This document shows, one piece after another, positions 32,530 through 42,998 of a stretch of DNA of 64,000 nt. The DNA is from Aphrocallistes beatrix (Eukaryota; Porifera; Hexactinellida; Sceptrulophora; Aphrocallistidae), in assembly GCA_963281255.1 (NCBI GenBank), contig OY725505.1:310001-374000 (forward strand). Reading direction: 5' to 3'. Below the pieces are notes generated by a model. The model did no database searches, was not told where the DNA came from, and saw only the letters and a program-made list of their open reading frames with translations. A program made the position numbers and the translations under genes. How positions within the stretch are numbered: the stretch's first letter is position 1; the number at the start of each line of letters is the position of its first letter.

Positions 32530-32674
32530 AAACCACTTATATCCTTCGAAATCTGATCAACCGTGCTAGAACGCTTGTTGTGAATATACACGTAGTATGT
32601 CTCCAGTCCTGCAATAACAGAAACCGCTCACAAGAGAATGATAGAGAAGTTATTGTAGCAACCACTGAACTTTA
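32530..32674 (+). pseudogene. C-terminal relic of a family A receptor
   Basis: The plus strand encodes LINRARTLVVNIHVVCLQS..., then a decayed NRNRSQEND and VIVATTEL, ending in TAG. This is the tail of the receptor at 37704-39179. Nothing of the remaining protein is upstream, so it is the last trace of a deleted plus-strand receptor, or a piece carried along in a partial inverted duplication. Confidence 0.7.
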
Positions 32675-32974
32675 GCGTAAGAAGTTCCTACCAACTGTTT
32701 TGAGTAGTTAATTTAATCGAAGTCCTTACTCTCAATTGTTTGAGTTTATGTGTTGTATATTCTTTTTTTCATTAAATAATATGTTTTCCCAACTACACTA
32801 TTGTAATTATCGGTTTCTTAGACTTAATTATCGGTTTCTTTGACTTAGTACCTAGCTCTGAGAGCAAGAGTTAAATATTTTCCCAACTCACCATCCTTAA
32901 ATGTGATTCTTATACTGTATGTTATGAGATATATGTAAGCAAACCTCCTTACATCACAAGAAGAACTATTTCAA

Positions 32975-33030
32975 TAATATAATATTACATTTCCCATTGT
33001 TCAATTAATCATTAAAGTAGGCTATAACAA
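32975..33030 (+). promoter_or_regulatory. Two-part upstream module of receptor 33117
   Basis: TAATATAATATTAC (32975-32988) and ATTAAAGTAGGCTATAACAA (33011-33030), followed by an AT-rich TATA-like stretch and the ATG at 33117. The same order and spacing occur before most other family A genes. Confidence 0.55.
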
Positions 33031-33116
33031 GATATATTATATATATTGCACTAAAATGAATTTGGGTATAGTTGTGTATTTTCTATTTGACTTGTAAATA
33101 AAACTCAAATTCAAGG

Positions 33117-34568
33117 ATGATATCACCACAGACTAAAGAAGTATTGAGCAAGTTTGCAGCTAGAAGGAAACGATACAAGAGGTTATTCCAGGTCATATAT
33201 ACCATTTTTCTAGTACTGGCTATTTTTATAATTTGGATTTGTTTAATTGTACCAATAACTGTGGGGGTACTTTACAAATCACCCCCAACTAATATTACTA
33301 GACCATACGTTGAACTATTGAACAACACAATAACCACTAACACCTCGATTTTACCTCAAAGATGTCATTCAGGGAATGAATCTGCACTTCATTCTAACAT
33401 TACAATAACATGTCCAACTAACTACGTGTTTAACTGTACCATGTGTGTACCTATATGTGGTCTATGGCATCCGTATGGAGAGAGTTATTTCACCGCGTAT
33501 AGAGTTACCACGATAATCACGAGTGTCGCTCAGTTCATCTTTTCTTTCATTGGATTTATCGTTCTTCTTAAAGTTCCAGGGAGTTTCAAAGTCCCACAGA
33601 TAAATTATTTGTTTATGTTCTTTAATGCGGTCATTTTTAATTTCTTACTCGCCGTTATTGCGATATCGGGTCCTTATAACTTTTTCTGTCAACGTCAGGA
33701 TGAAGGCTACTCCATTGTAGCACAAGATCCTCCAGTCTATGTAAGCGTTGTCGGATTTGTAATGCATTTTGCATATTTATCATTCAACTTTTGGTTCGTT
33801 TGTGCCACTGTTAATTTGATGATTATCGTATTATTTCCTCAGCTGCGTATTACTGAATCTCGCAAATCTCAAATAGTCCTATTTACCATAGAGGCAACAA
33901 TATCATTTGCATTTTCCCTCATAATACCATCCATCTTTCTAATTTTCTTCAAACATTATTCTTTTTTCCGTACTCCACACCATCCTTACCCAGCTGATCC
34001 GATCTTTGCAATGGTATTCATTGTTGTTCCTTTGTTACTTTCAACCGCGGTTTCTCTCACCATTATTGTAATTGCCCTTTACAAATTGCAAATGCGGAAA
34101 TTAAGCTTCATAGAAAATAAAGAAAATGCTATTAAGCTAGAAGGTTTTGAAATTCGTTTGATTATATTCACAGTCTGTTTGGGTTTAGTAGCTTTTATTG
34201 CCTTATTCGAGGGTTCTTATTATAAAATTTTTAATGCCATTTTCGAATTCAAGTTGGAAGAATTTTGGTCATGTTTAACAGTTCAGAATAATTTGAAAAT
34301 GTTTCACCAGGTCTCGAGTGCTGTCTGTCCAACAGAATACCGAGCATTTTCATTTCCAATATTCAATTTCATTCGTTATTTTGCGTTAACCCTATGGACC
34401 TTTTTTCTGCTAGTAATACTGACAACAAAAGAGACACGAGAAGAATGGAAGAAAATATTCGCTAAATTATTTCATGTTGTTTCCCGCACTAAAAACTACT
34501 TCACTCTAGATTCCAGGCCTGAACTTGAGGAAGGTGGAGGAAGCACTTCTGGAGAGTCAAAAGTTTAG
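33117..34568 (+). CDS. Cys-rich-ectodomain seven-helix receptor, family A member 2
   Basis: An intact 483-residue single-exon frame with the family plan: basic N-terminus, signal anchor, glycosylated ectodomain with CPTNYVFNCTMCVPICG, seven helices. It is distinguished by VTTIITSVAQFIF in the first helix and a longer C-terminal tail ending in a Glu/Gly/Ser-rich stretch (ELEEGGGSTSGES). Its closest relative is the stop-containing gene at 40085-41518, in the opposite orientation. About 1.9 kb including the 3' flank is shared between the two. The tail could bind cytoplasmic partners; nothing specific is visible. Confidence 0.72.
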   Translation: MISPQTKEVLSKFAARRKRYKRLFQVIYTIFLVLAIFIIWICLIVPITVGVLYKSPPTNITRPYVELLNNTITTNTSILPQRCHSGNESALHSNITITCPTNYVFNCTMCVPICGLWHPYGESYFTAYRVTTIITSVAQFIFSFIGFIVLLKVPGSFKVPQINYLFMFFNAVIFNFLLAVIAISGPYNFFCQRQDEGYSIVAQDPPVYVSVVGFVMHFAYLSFNFWFVCATVNLMIIVLFPQLRITESRKSQIVLFTIEATISFAFSLIIPSIFLIFFKHYSFFRTPHHPYPADPIFAMVFIVVPLLLSTAVSLTIIVIALYKLQMRKLSFIENKENAIKLEGFEIRLIIFTVCLGLVAFIALFEGSYYKIFNAIFEFKLEEFWSCLTVQNNLKMFHQVSSAVCPTEYRAFSFPIFNFIRYFALTLWTFFLLVILTTKETREEWKKIFAKLFHVVSRTKNYFTLDSRPELEEGGGSTSGESKV

Positions 34569-35898
34569 ATAGGGGATTCCTACTCCATTGTATTGTCATG
34601 TAATTTTTTCAAGTCTTTTCCCCCAATTGTCTTCATTGTGTTTATTTAGTGATTGTCTGTCTTTACTTTAAAGCTAGGACTACCTCTTGGCTTGAGTCTA
34701 TACAAGTCATTCAGGAGGATAATGAGAGACTAGTAAGCTACAAGATGAGATTTATGTATATTAATTGTATTATCATGTCGCTAACTTTGTTTATCTGATT
34801 TTTAATCTCAATTACGTATGTGAATTATAAAAAACATTATGTTGAATATACAAATTCTTCACATTATTATACAAGCACGCTTTCGAAAATATGTTGATTT
34901 GTGAAGTTTGCAAACTTTGACTCTGACTGAGTTCTCGTCAATATTTCCTTGTTCCATACTTCAACAAAGAAACCAGAAATCTAGGTATATACACTAGATT
35001 TCTGATTTCTTTGTTGTTACAGTTAAAACATTTTAAATGCCGTATATTATTATTTTTCATTAAATAATATGTTTTCCCAAATACACTATAATTATAGGTC
35101 TCTTAGACTATAGTACCTAGCTCAGAATTAAAATAATTATCTCCCCAACACACCATATTTACATGTGATTCATACAAGTATAATGTACATCATAAGCAAA
35201 CCTCCTTATGTTACGCTCTAGTGGGAATCCAACGCCCAATTAAGGTACCTCAATTATTAGTGATAACAAAGTAGGATTTAATGTAGGATCCAATCGATGC
35301 AGAATCTCCTCAGGTTTCAGATGACTTGGTCAATCGTGATACGAGTTTTTTTCGAGCTATAGTTGTTCACATTCTCCCAAATTTTAGGGGTGTTTGACAC
35401 TTAAGATTAGACAGTATGGTATATTTAAAAAAGATATTCAGACGTTCATTTAAATACATGATTTTTAGTTCTTAAAATAGATTTTTCGCCGGTAATAGAC
35501 TCTTTTGCGTCTATTAAAGACCACAAAGGCTTCTTCTAAGCTTCTAAGGTTGATTGCGTAGCATTTTAAAATTCATTATATTGATAGCCAAATTATAGTA
35601 TTGATTGCATTTATCAGGGATTGCGTAGGGGGGAGGGAGCTTGTGCTCATGCAAAGACTTGATGTGGTGACTTTGCCCATGCAATAACAATTCACAGCAT
35701 GTTTCATGAATTTAGAACACAATATCTATATAAATAACATCACACTCATTAAATTATAAAATCTAGAGCATAGGGCCTGATATAAAGTAGTTAAACACAA
35801 AAAAATGGGTAGGGGTTCACTGATTTCACATTTAGGTGTTGATACAATAACTTCACTCTCTTGATAGCTTTTATAATTACGAAAACAGGACAATATAG
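34569..35898. other. Intergenic between receptors
   Basis: The left part (to about 35000) is the 3' flank of the receptor before it and is repeated in reverse at 39640-40084. The right ~240 bp repeats the 3' flank of the receptor at 30506. No gene. Confidence 0.6.
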
Positions 35899-37254
35899 TT
35901 ACATAGGTATATTCCTGAATGCTTTCTTCCATGCATTTAGTGTCTCTTTAGTCATTAATGTTACAATCAGAAGGATTGCCCAGGAAGAAAACGCAAAATA
36001 GCGAATAAAAGTGAATATTGGAGAAGAATATGCTCTGTATTCAGCTGGACAAATATCCTCCGGGGCTCGGAATATTTTCAAATTATTCTGAACTGTTAAA
36101 CATGACCAAAACTCCTCTAACTTAAAGTCAAATTTGTCTTCCAAAATAATTGCGTATGCGGCTTCAGTGAATAAAACAAAAGTCAAGATACCCAAACAAA
36201 TGGCAAATACAATCAAGCGAATTTCGGAACTCTTTAATTTGATAAGATTTCGATTTTCCATCACGATCAATTTCCTAATTTGCAGTTTGTAAAGAGTAAC
36301 CGCAATAATAGTGAGAGGGACAGCTATTGATAACAGGAAAGGAATACCATTGAAAATCACTACAGCGATCACATCTAATGGGTAAGGATGTTGAGGTGTA
36401 CGGACAAAAGAATATTCTTTGAAGATAATTAAATAGATGGAAGGTACTAGGAGTGGAACAGCAAATGATATAATGGCTTCTATGGTGAATAGAATGATTC
36501 GAGACTTTCCAGGTTCAGTAATTCGTAGTTGAGGCCAAAATACAGTTATCAAGAGATTAACAGTGGCGCAAAGAAACCAAAAGTAAAAGGAAAAAAATGA
36601 AAAATATATTACAAATCCCATAACACTTACAATGACTGGAGGATCTCGTGATACAATAAAGTAATCTTCATTTCTCTGTTGACAGAAAAAGTTATAAGGA
36701 CCTGATATTGCAATAACGGCGAGGCAAAAACTGTATAAAACTGCAATGAAGAACATAAACAAATAGTTTATCCGTGGGATTTTGAAGATTCCTGGGACTT
36801 TAAGTATAACAATAAGCCCAATTAAAGAAGAGACAAAGTCAGTAACACCAATGAAAATAGTGATAACTCTATACGCGATGAAATAACTCTCTCCATACGG
36901 ATGCCATAGACCACATATAGGTACACACATGGTACAGTTAAACACGTAGTTAGTTGGACATGTTATTGTAATGTTAGAATGAACTACAGATTCATTCCCT
37001 GAATGACATTTTGAAGGTAAAATAGAGGTGTTAGTGGTTATTGTTTGATTTAATAGTTCAACATAAGGCCTAGAACAGTTGGTTGGAACTGAACCGATTA
37101 TGCTCCCAACAATTAGTGGCCCAGTCAAACCTACCCAAATTATTAAAATAGCCAGTACTAGAAGAATAGTATATATGACCTGGAATAACCTCTTGCGTCG
37201 AGTCCTTCTAGTTTCAAACTTTTCCACTACTCCTTTAGCTTGTAGAGATATCAT
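35899..37254 (-). CDS. Cys-rich-ectodomain seven-helix receptor, family A member 3
   Basis: An intact 451-residue frame, nearly identical to 30506-31873 through the ectodomain and most helices. Differences are concentrated in the first 20 residues (MISLQAKGVVEKFETRR) and in helices 1-2. The 3' flank is also shared, so the two are recent direct duplicates. It has an upstream module at about 37332-37394 on the minus strand (AAGTAGGCTATAAC, then TAATATAATATTAC). Topology as for the other members. Confidence 0.72.
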   Translation of the reverse strand: MISLQAKGVVEKFETRRTRRKRLFQVIYTILLVLAILIIWVGLTGPLIVGSIIGSVPTNCSRPYVELLNQTITTNTSILPSKCHSGNESVVHSNITITCPTNYVFNCTMCVPICGLWHPYGESYFIAYRVITIFIGVTDFVSSLIGLIVILKVPGIFKIPRINYLFMFFIAVLYSFCLAVIAISGPYNFFCQQRNEDYFIVSRDPPVIVSVMGFVIYFSFFSFYFWFLCATVNLLITVFWPQLRITEPGKSRIILFTIEAIISFAVPLLVPSIYLIIFKEYSFVRTPQHPYPLDVIAVVIFNGIPFLLSIAVPLTIIAVTLYKLQIRKLIVMENRNLIKLKSSEIRLIVFAICLGILTFVLFTEAAYAIILEDKFDFKLEEFWSCLTVQNNLKIFRAPEDICPAEYRAYSSPIFTFIRYFAFSSWAILLIVTLMTKETLNAWKKAFRNIPM

Positions 37255-37703
37255 TCTTGAATTAGAACTTTATTTACAAGTCAAATAGAGAATATACATA
37301 GGTATTCAAATTAATTTAGTGCAATATATATGTATATCTTGTTATAGCCTACTTTAATGGTTAATTAAATACTGGGAAATGTAATATTATATTAGAAATA
37401 CTATGAAGTAATTTTGCTCGTGATATAAAGGGATTTGCTTACATACATATATCTCATGACATACGCTATAAGAATCACATGTAAAGATGGTGTGTTGGGA
37501 AAATATTTAACTTTAGCTCTCTCCTATTACCCTCCTGAGCTAGGTACTATAGTCGAAGAAACCGATAATTACAATAGTGTAGTTGGGAAAACATATTATT
37601 TAATGAAAAATAAGAATATACAACACATTTAAAAACTCAAACAATTGAGAGTAAGGACTTCGAACTAACTACGTAAAAGGACAATTGGTAGGAACTTCTT
37701 ACA
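37255..37703. other. Intergenic between two minus-strand receptors
   Basis: Contains the upstream module of the receptor at 35899-37254 and the 3' flank of the next receptor; the whole segment recurs inverted at about 32670-33110. No independent gene. Confidence 0.6.
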
Positions 37704-39179
37704 CTAAAGTTCAGTGGTTGCTACAATAACATCTCTATCATTCTCTTGTGAGCGGTTTCTATTCCAGGACTGGAGACATACTACGTGTATATTCACAACA
37801 AGCGTTCTAGCACGGTTGATCAGACTTCGAAGGATATTAGTGAATATTTTTTTCCATACATTTCGCGTATCTTTAGTTGTTAATATCACAAACAGAAGGA
37901 TTGCCCAGGAAGAAAACGCAAAATAGCGAATAAAGGTGACAATTGGAAAGAAAAACGCTCTATATTCAGGCAAGCAAATATCACTCTGAATTCTAAATAT
38001 TTCAACATTATTTTGAACTGTCAAACGTGACCAAAATTCTTCTAACTTCAAATTGAAAATTGGATTCAATATGTTTGAATAAGAAGCCTCAATTATCGCA
38101 ACAGATGCTAGGACACCTATACATATGGCGAATATAATGAAGCGAATTTCAAAGCCCTTCAGCTTAACTTTAGGTCGATTTTCCATAAAGATTAATTCCC
38201 GCATTTTCAGTTTGTAAATACTAATTGCGATGATGGTGAGAGAAAAGGCTGTCAAAAGCAGAAGAGGAACAATAATGAACACAAGTGTAGCGATTATTGA
38301 AATTGTGAAGGGTTGAACTGGTGTACGAAGGAAAGAATATCTTTTGAAGATGATTAAATAGATAGAAGGTATCAGGAGGGGGATACCAAATGATATAATG
38401 GCTTCTATGGTGAATATAATTATTCGAGACCTTCTAGATTCAGTTATACGTAGCTGAGGCCAAAATACAATTATCAGGAGATTGATTGTGTTGCAAAGAA
38501 ACCAAAAATAAAATGATAAAAATGCGAGATGGGATACAAATCCCACAACGCTTACAATGACTGGAGGATCTCGTGATACAATGGAGTAATTTTCATTTCT
38601 CTGTTGACAGAAAAAGTTATGAGGACCTGATATTGAAATAATGGCGAGGCAAAAACTGTATACAACTGCAATGAAGAACATAAACAAATAGTTTATCCGT
38701 GGGATTTTGAAGACTCCTGGGACTTTAAGTATAACGATAAGCCCAATTAAAGAAGAGACAAAGTCAGCAACACCAATGAAAATAGAGATAACTCTATACG
38801 CGATGTAATAACTCTCTCCATACGGATGCCATAGACCACATATAGGTACACACATGGTACAGTTAAACACGTAGTTAGTTGGACATGTTATTGTAATGTT
38901 AGAATGAACCACATATTCATTTCCTGAACGACATTTTGAAGGTAAAATAGAGGTGTTAGTGGTTATTGTGTGGTTCAACAGTTCAACATAGGGCCTAGAA
39001 ATGTTGGTTGGGGTTGGCTTGAATAGTAACGCCACAACTATAGTTCCACTCCAACTCACCCAAAGTATAAAAATAGTCACTAGTAGAATAATGGTGTATA
39101 TGACCTGGAATAGCCTCTTGTGTCGATTCCTTTTAGCTTCCAACTTGTTCAATACTTCATTAGTCTCTGGAGAATTCAT
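37704..39179 (-). CDS. Cys-rich-ectodomain seven-helix receptor, family A member 4
   Basis: 491 residues from the ATG at 39179 (MNSPETNEVLNKLEAKR), chosen because it aligns with the starts of the other members; the frame stays open further upstream but that part has no counterpart. The ectodomain has CPTNYVFNCTMCVPICG as usual. The last-loop pair is SRLTVQNN...ICLPEYR, so the Cys of the usual WSCLTVQNN is replaced by Arg, and the disulfide partner may be lost. The long tail (about 450-491, with HVVCLQSWNRNRSQEN) is shared only with the relic at 32530. Confidence 0.7.
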   Translation of the reverse strand: MNSPETNEVLNKLEAKRNRHKRLFQVIYTIILLVTIFILWVSWSGTIVVALLFKPTPTNISRPYVELLNHTITTNTSILPSKCRSGNEYVVHSNITITCPTNYVFNCTMCVPICGLWHPYGESYYIAYRVISIFIGVADFVSSLIGLIVILKVPGVFKIPRINYLFMFFIAVVYSFCLAIISISGPHNFFCQQRNENYSIVSRDPPVIVSVVGFVSHLAFLSFYFWFLCNTINLLIIVFWPQLRITESRRSRIIIFTIEAIISFGIPLLIPSIYLIIFKRYSFLRTPVQPFTISIIATLVFIIVPLLLLTAFSLTIIAISIYKLKMRELIFMENRPKVKLKGFEIRFIIFAICIGVLASVAIIEASYSNILNPIFNLKLEEFWSRLTVQNNVEIFRIQSDICLPEYRAFFFPIVTFIRYFAFSSWAILLFVILTTKDTRNVWKKIFTNILRSLINRARTLVVNIHVVCLQSWNRNRSQENDRDVIVATTEL

Positions 39180-40084
39180 CTTTATATTTATTTTATTTGT
39201 ATGAAAAATACTAACCATATATACATGTATTCTATTATGGCCTATTTGATGGCTACTAGTATTAGCTAATGTTCCAAATAATGGTAAATGTAACATTATA
39301 TTATAATTACAAACAAGCTGGTACTTTCTCGTCATATCATATAAGGATATCGGCCCATATCTCATGACATGCAGTATAAGCATCACATGCTAAGATGGGA
39401 TATTTAAAAAGATTACTCAATACGTAACACAGCATTTAATAATCTACTTTATTTATATGTAAGTTTGAAGTGTAAATGATACAGTTTCACATCGATGCAT
39501 AAAAATACTTGAAAAATTTTAGTTATCATGTATTGTACTGTATAATACCTGATGGAGGTATTCTACATAATAACTGAAATTTTCTAGGTATTTCAATAAC
39601 TGATTTGACGTTTTAGTGGTAACATATATATCTAGGTTTCTGGTTTCATTTGTTGAAGTAAAGTATGGAACGAGGAAGTATTGACGATAATTCAGACAGT
39701 GTTAAAGTTCGCACACTTCGTAAATCTACGTAGTTTGCAAAAGCGTGTTTATATAATAATGTGAGGAACTGGCATATTCAACATAAAATTTTATAACTCA
39801 AATAATTGAGATTAAAAATATAATAAACAAAGTTAATTAATGACATGAAAATACAATTAATATACATAAATCTCATCTTGTAGCTTGCTAGTTTCTCTTA
39901 TCATCTTTCTGGATGAATTGTATAGACTCAAGCCAAGAGGTAGTTCTAACTGAGAATACATTTTTACATGAGTTTAAAGTAAAGATAGACAAACACTAAA
40001 TAAACATAATGAAGACAATTGGAGGAAAAGACTTGAAAAAGTTTATAATTACATGAAAATACAATTGTAGTAGGAATTCCCTAT
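39180..40084. other. Intergenic between receptors
   Basis: Carries the upstream module of the receptor ending at 39179 (39235-39303) and, from about 39640, an inverted copy of the 3' flank of receptor 33117-34568. No gene. Confidence 0.6.
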
Positions 40085-41518
40085 CTAAACATTTGATTCT
40101 CCAGAAGTGTTTCCTCCACTTTTCTCAATTCCAGGCCTGGAATAAACAGTAAAAACAGCCTTTTTAGCACGAGTAACAACATTGAATAATTTAGTGAATA
40201 TTTTCTTCCATTCTTCCCGTGTATCTTTTGTTGTCAGTATTACTAACAGAAAGAAGGTCCATAGGGTTAACGCAAAATAACGAATGAAATTGAATATTGG
40301 AAATGAAAATGCTCGGTATTCTGTTGGACAGATAGCACTCGAGACCTGTTGAAACATTTTCAAATTATTCTGAACTGTCAAACATGACCAAAATTCTTCT
40401 AACTTGAATTCGAAAATGGTATTGAAAATTTTATAATAAGAACCCTCGAATAAGGCAATAAAAGCTACTAAACCCAAACATACTGTGAATATAATCAAAC
40501 GAATTTCAAAACCTTCTAGCTTAGTAGCATTTTCTTTGTTTTCTATGTAGATTAATTTCCGCATTTGCATTTTATAAAGGGCAATTACAATAATGGTGAG
40601 AGAAACCGCGGTTGAAAGTAACAAAGGAACAACAATGAATACCATTGCAAAGATCGGATCAGCTGGGTAAGGATGGTGTGGAGTACGGAAAAAAGAATAA
40701 TGTTTGAAGAAAATTAGAAAGATGGATGGTATTATGAGGGAAAATGCAAATGATATTGTAGCTTCTATGGTGAATATAACTATTTGAGATTTGCGAGATT
40801 CAGTGATACGCAACTGAGGAAATACTACGATAATCATCAGATTAACAGTGGCACAAACGAACCAAAAGTTGAATGATAAATATGCAGAATGCATTACAAA
40901 TCCGACAACGCTTACATAGACTGGAGGATCTTGTGCTACAATGGAGTAGTCTTCATCCTGACGTTGACAGAAAAAGTTATAAGGACCCGATATCGCAATA
41001 ACGGCGAGTAAGAAATTAAAAATGACCGCATTAAAGAACATAAACAAATAATTTATCTGTGGGACTTTGAAACTTCCTGGAACTTTAAGAAGAACGATAA
41101 ATCCAATGAAAGAAAAGATGAACTGAGCAACACTCGTGATTATCGTGGTAACTCTATACGCGATGAAATAACTCTCTCCATACGGATGCCATAGACCACA
41201 TATAGGTACACACATGGTACAGTTAAACACTTAGTTAGTTGGACATGTTATTGTAATGTTGGAGCGAATCACAGATTCATTCCCTGAACGACACTTTGAA
41301 GGTAAAATTGAGGTGTTAGTGGTTTTTAGTGTGTGGTTCAACAGTGAAACATAAGGCCTAGAAGTGTTCGAAATGGAAGGACTGGATAAACTGCCTCCGA
41401 CAATTAAAGGTCCGGCCAGACCTAACCAAATTACAAATATAACAGCAACTAAAAGAATGGAATATACAATCTGGTACAACCTCTTGTGTTGAGTCTTTCT
41501 AGCTTGTGAAGGACACAT
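40085..41518 (-). pseudogene. Family A receptor with an in-frame stop
   Basis: A full-length family A frame of 478 codons from the ATG at 41518 is interrupted only by TAA at 41231-41233. There every other copy has TAC in the signature CPTN-Y-VFNCTMC, a single C-to-A change on the coding strand. Downstream of the stop the frame is intact and close to 33117-34568, with a full seven-helix region and Gly/Ser-rich tail; upstream, the N-terminus (MCPSQARKTQHKR) is more divergent and resembles the frameshifted 42999 gene. Either a young pseudogene or one read through at the stop. An initiation at the later Met would lose the signal anchor. Confidence 0.75.
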
Positions 41519-42998
41519 CTTTGAACTTTGCTGTGAATTACTCGAATAAAATATTTCTCGCAATTTATTATTTCTGACTTGTTGTTTTATTTGCAGAGTG
41601 AAATATACTTAGTATATCCTCGAATCAAATTTCATCATATATACTAAACGAATATATCAGTTATGTAATCCACTCTAAGGTTGCAATATTATATTACAAA
41701 AAAAGATATATCACTGGTGTAATAACTTATAACATACGACTAGCAAGTACCTCGAGAGGATAGTTTAAGTTACTTGATTGGAACTAATTAGATACCATCA
41801 AAGAAAATTTTAACACTCAATAGTGTACTCTTCAGAAAAAAAAATTTTTATTAGCGTAATATAAAAACACGGGATTCTTAATTAAATTGTCCAATAACAT
41901 ATTAGGTAAGTAAAATTATTCAGTATTACAAAACTTAACCGATATTAGATAAGATCAGTATGTAACATATTTGAATAACAATTGAGTAATTTTATGCGGT
42001 ACAAATTTATCTTATCATCAATGGAAACATAAATATCATTTGTCCACCCTACAGTAACAGCTAAATGATTTATATAAACTCTCCCTTAGATTGAGTATAC
42101 AGTCAGGGTCGCTTATTATGAACCCGCTTAATATGAACATTCTTTTATTATGAACTAACCTCCTGGTCCCAATTTCATTTTTAGATATGATTTGTATTGA
42201 ATCAAGTTTGCTTAATATGAAGTATTGCTATTATTGAGATTTTTTATCAAGGTTCGCAATAAGCGACCCTGACTGTACGTACTATATTTTACCACCAACC
42301 TTACGTTCTTAAAACATACCACGTTTTGATCTTAAAATGCTCCAAATCTAAGCACTTCAAATTCTCGAAGTATAATAATATTTGCTGTCTTTATATCAAA
42401 AGTATAATGTATGAACAAATTAGAAAAATGTCATTTGTTATGGTCAGAAAAAGACTCCAAAAATTAGACCTTTTAGTGATCTTAATACAAAGTTATCTAA
42501 TTTCGACCAGTTTATTTGTGCAGAAGTTTTTTTTAACAATTTTCAAATACATAAGTCGTTTTTCCATTATTTGCCCTTAGATACAAAAGTTTCATGATAA
42601 TTATTCTTTGGTGGTTGACTCTACGTAATATTACGTCTCTCAATCTAAATTCTATCATTTCTCAAATATCATGTTGCAAGAATGCTGAAAGAATGATTAC
42701 AACCTAAAAGTACATAGAAAGTGCAATAACAATACATACTAATTTATTTAAATATTACATGTAATACAAATTGTAATATTTTTTCTAAAGGAAAGCGACA
42801 TTTAAAATTTTTATAAAACGACACAACAATGAGCTAGAACCCATAACATCCTTCCCAAATTATTCATCAAAATAGGCTGTAAACAATATTGAAGTATAAA
42901 TACTGAATATTTCACCATATTCAACTTAAGGATAAAAGAACGAATTTAATAATACGAAATAATAGCAGAAATAGTACTTTCCATACCAAAGTTTGAAG
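41519..42998. other. Intergenic between divergent receptors
   Basis: Includes the motif GTAATATAATATTG on the minus strand (41684-41697) for the left gene, a MITE at 42100-42275, and for the right gene the element ATCAAAATAGGCTGTAAACA (about 42867-42886). No other gene seen. Confidence 0.6.
42100..42275. mobile_element. MITE, CAGTCAGGGTCGCTTA family
   Basis: A 176-bp TA-flanked element, ends CAGTCAGGGTCGCTTATTAT and GCAATAAGCGACCCTGACTG. The terminal inverted repeats are near perfect over about 20 bp. Related copy at 21336. Confidence 0.85.

Larger units (their letters stand above)
31874..33116. other. Intergenic between divergent receptors, with relic
   Basis: Holds the upstream modules of both flanking receptors (31958-32011 for the left gene, 32975-33030 for the right) and a receptor-tail fragment at 32530-32674. 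The part from 32530 to about 33110 is an inverted copy of about 37270-37830. Confidence 0.65.
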
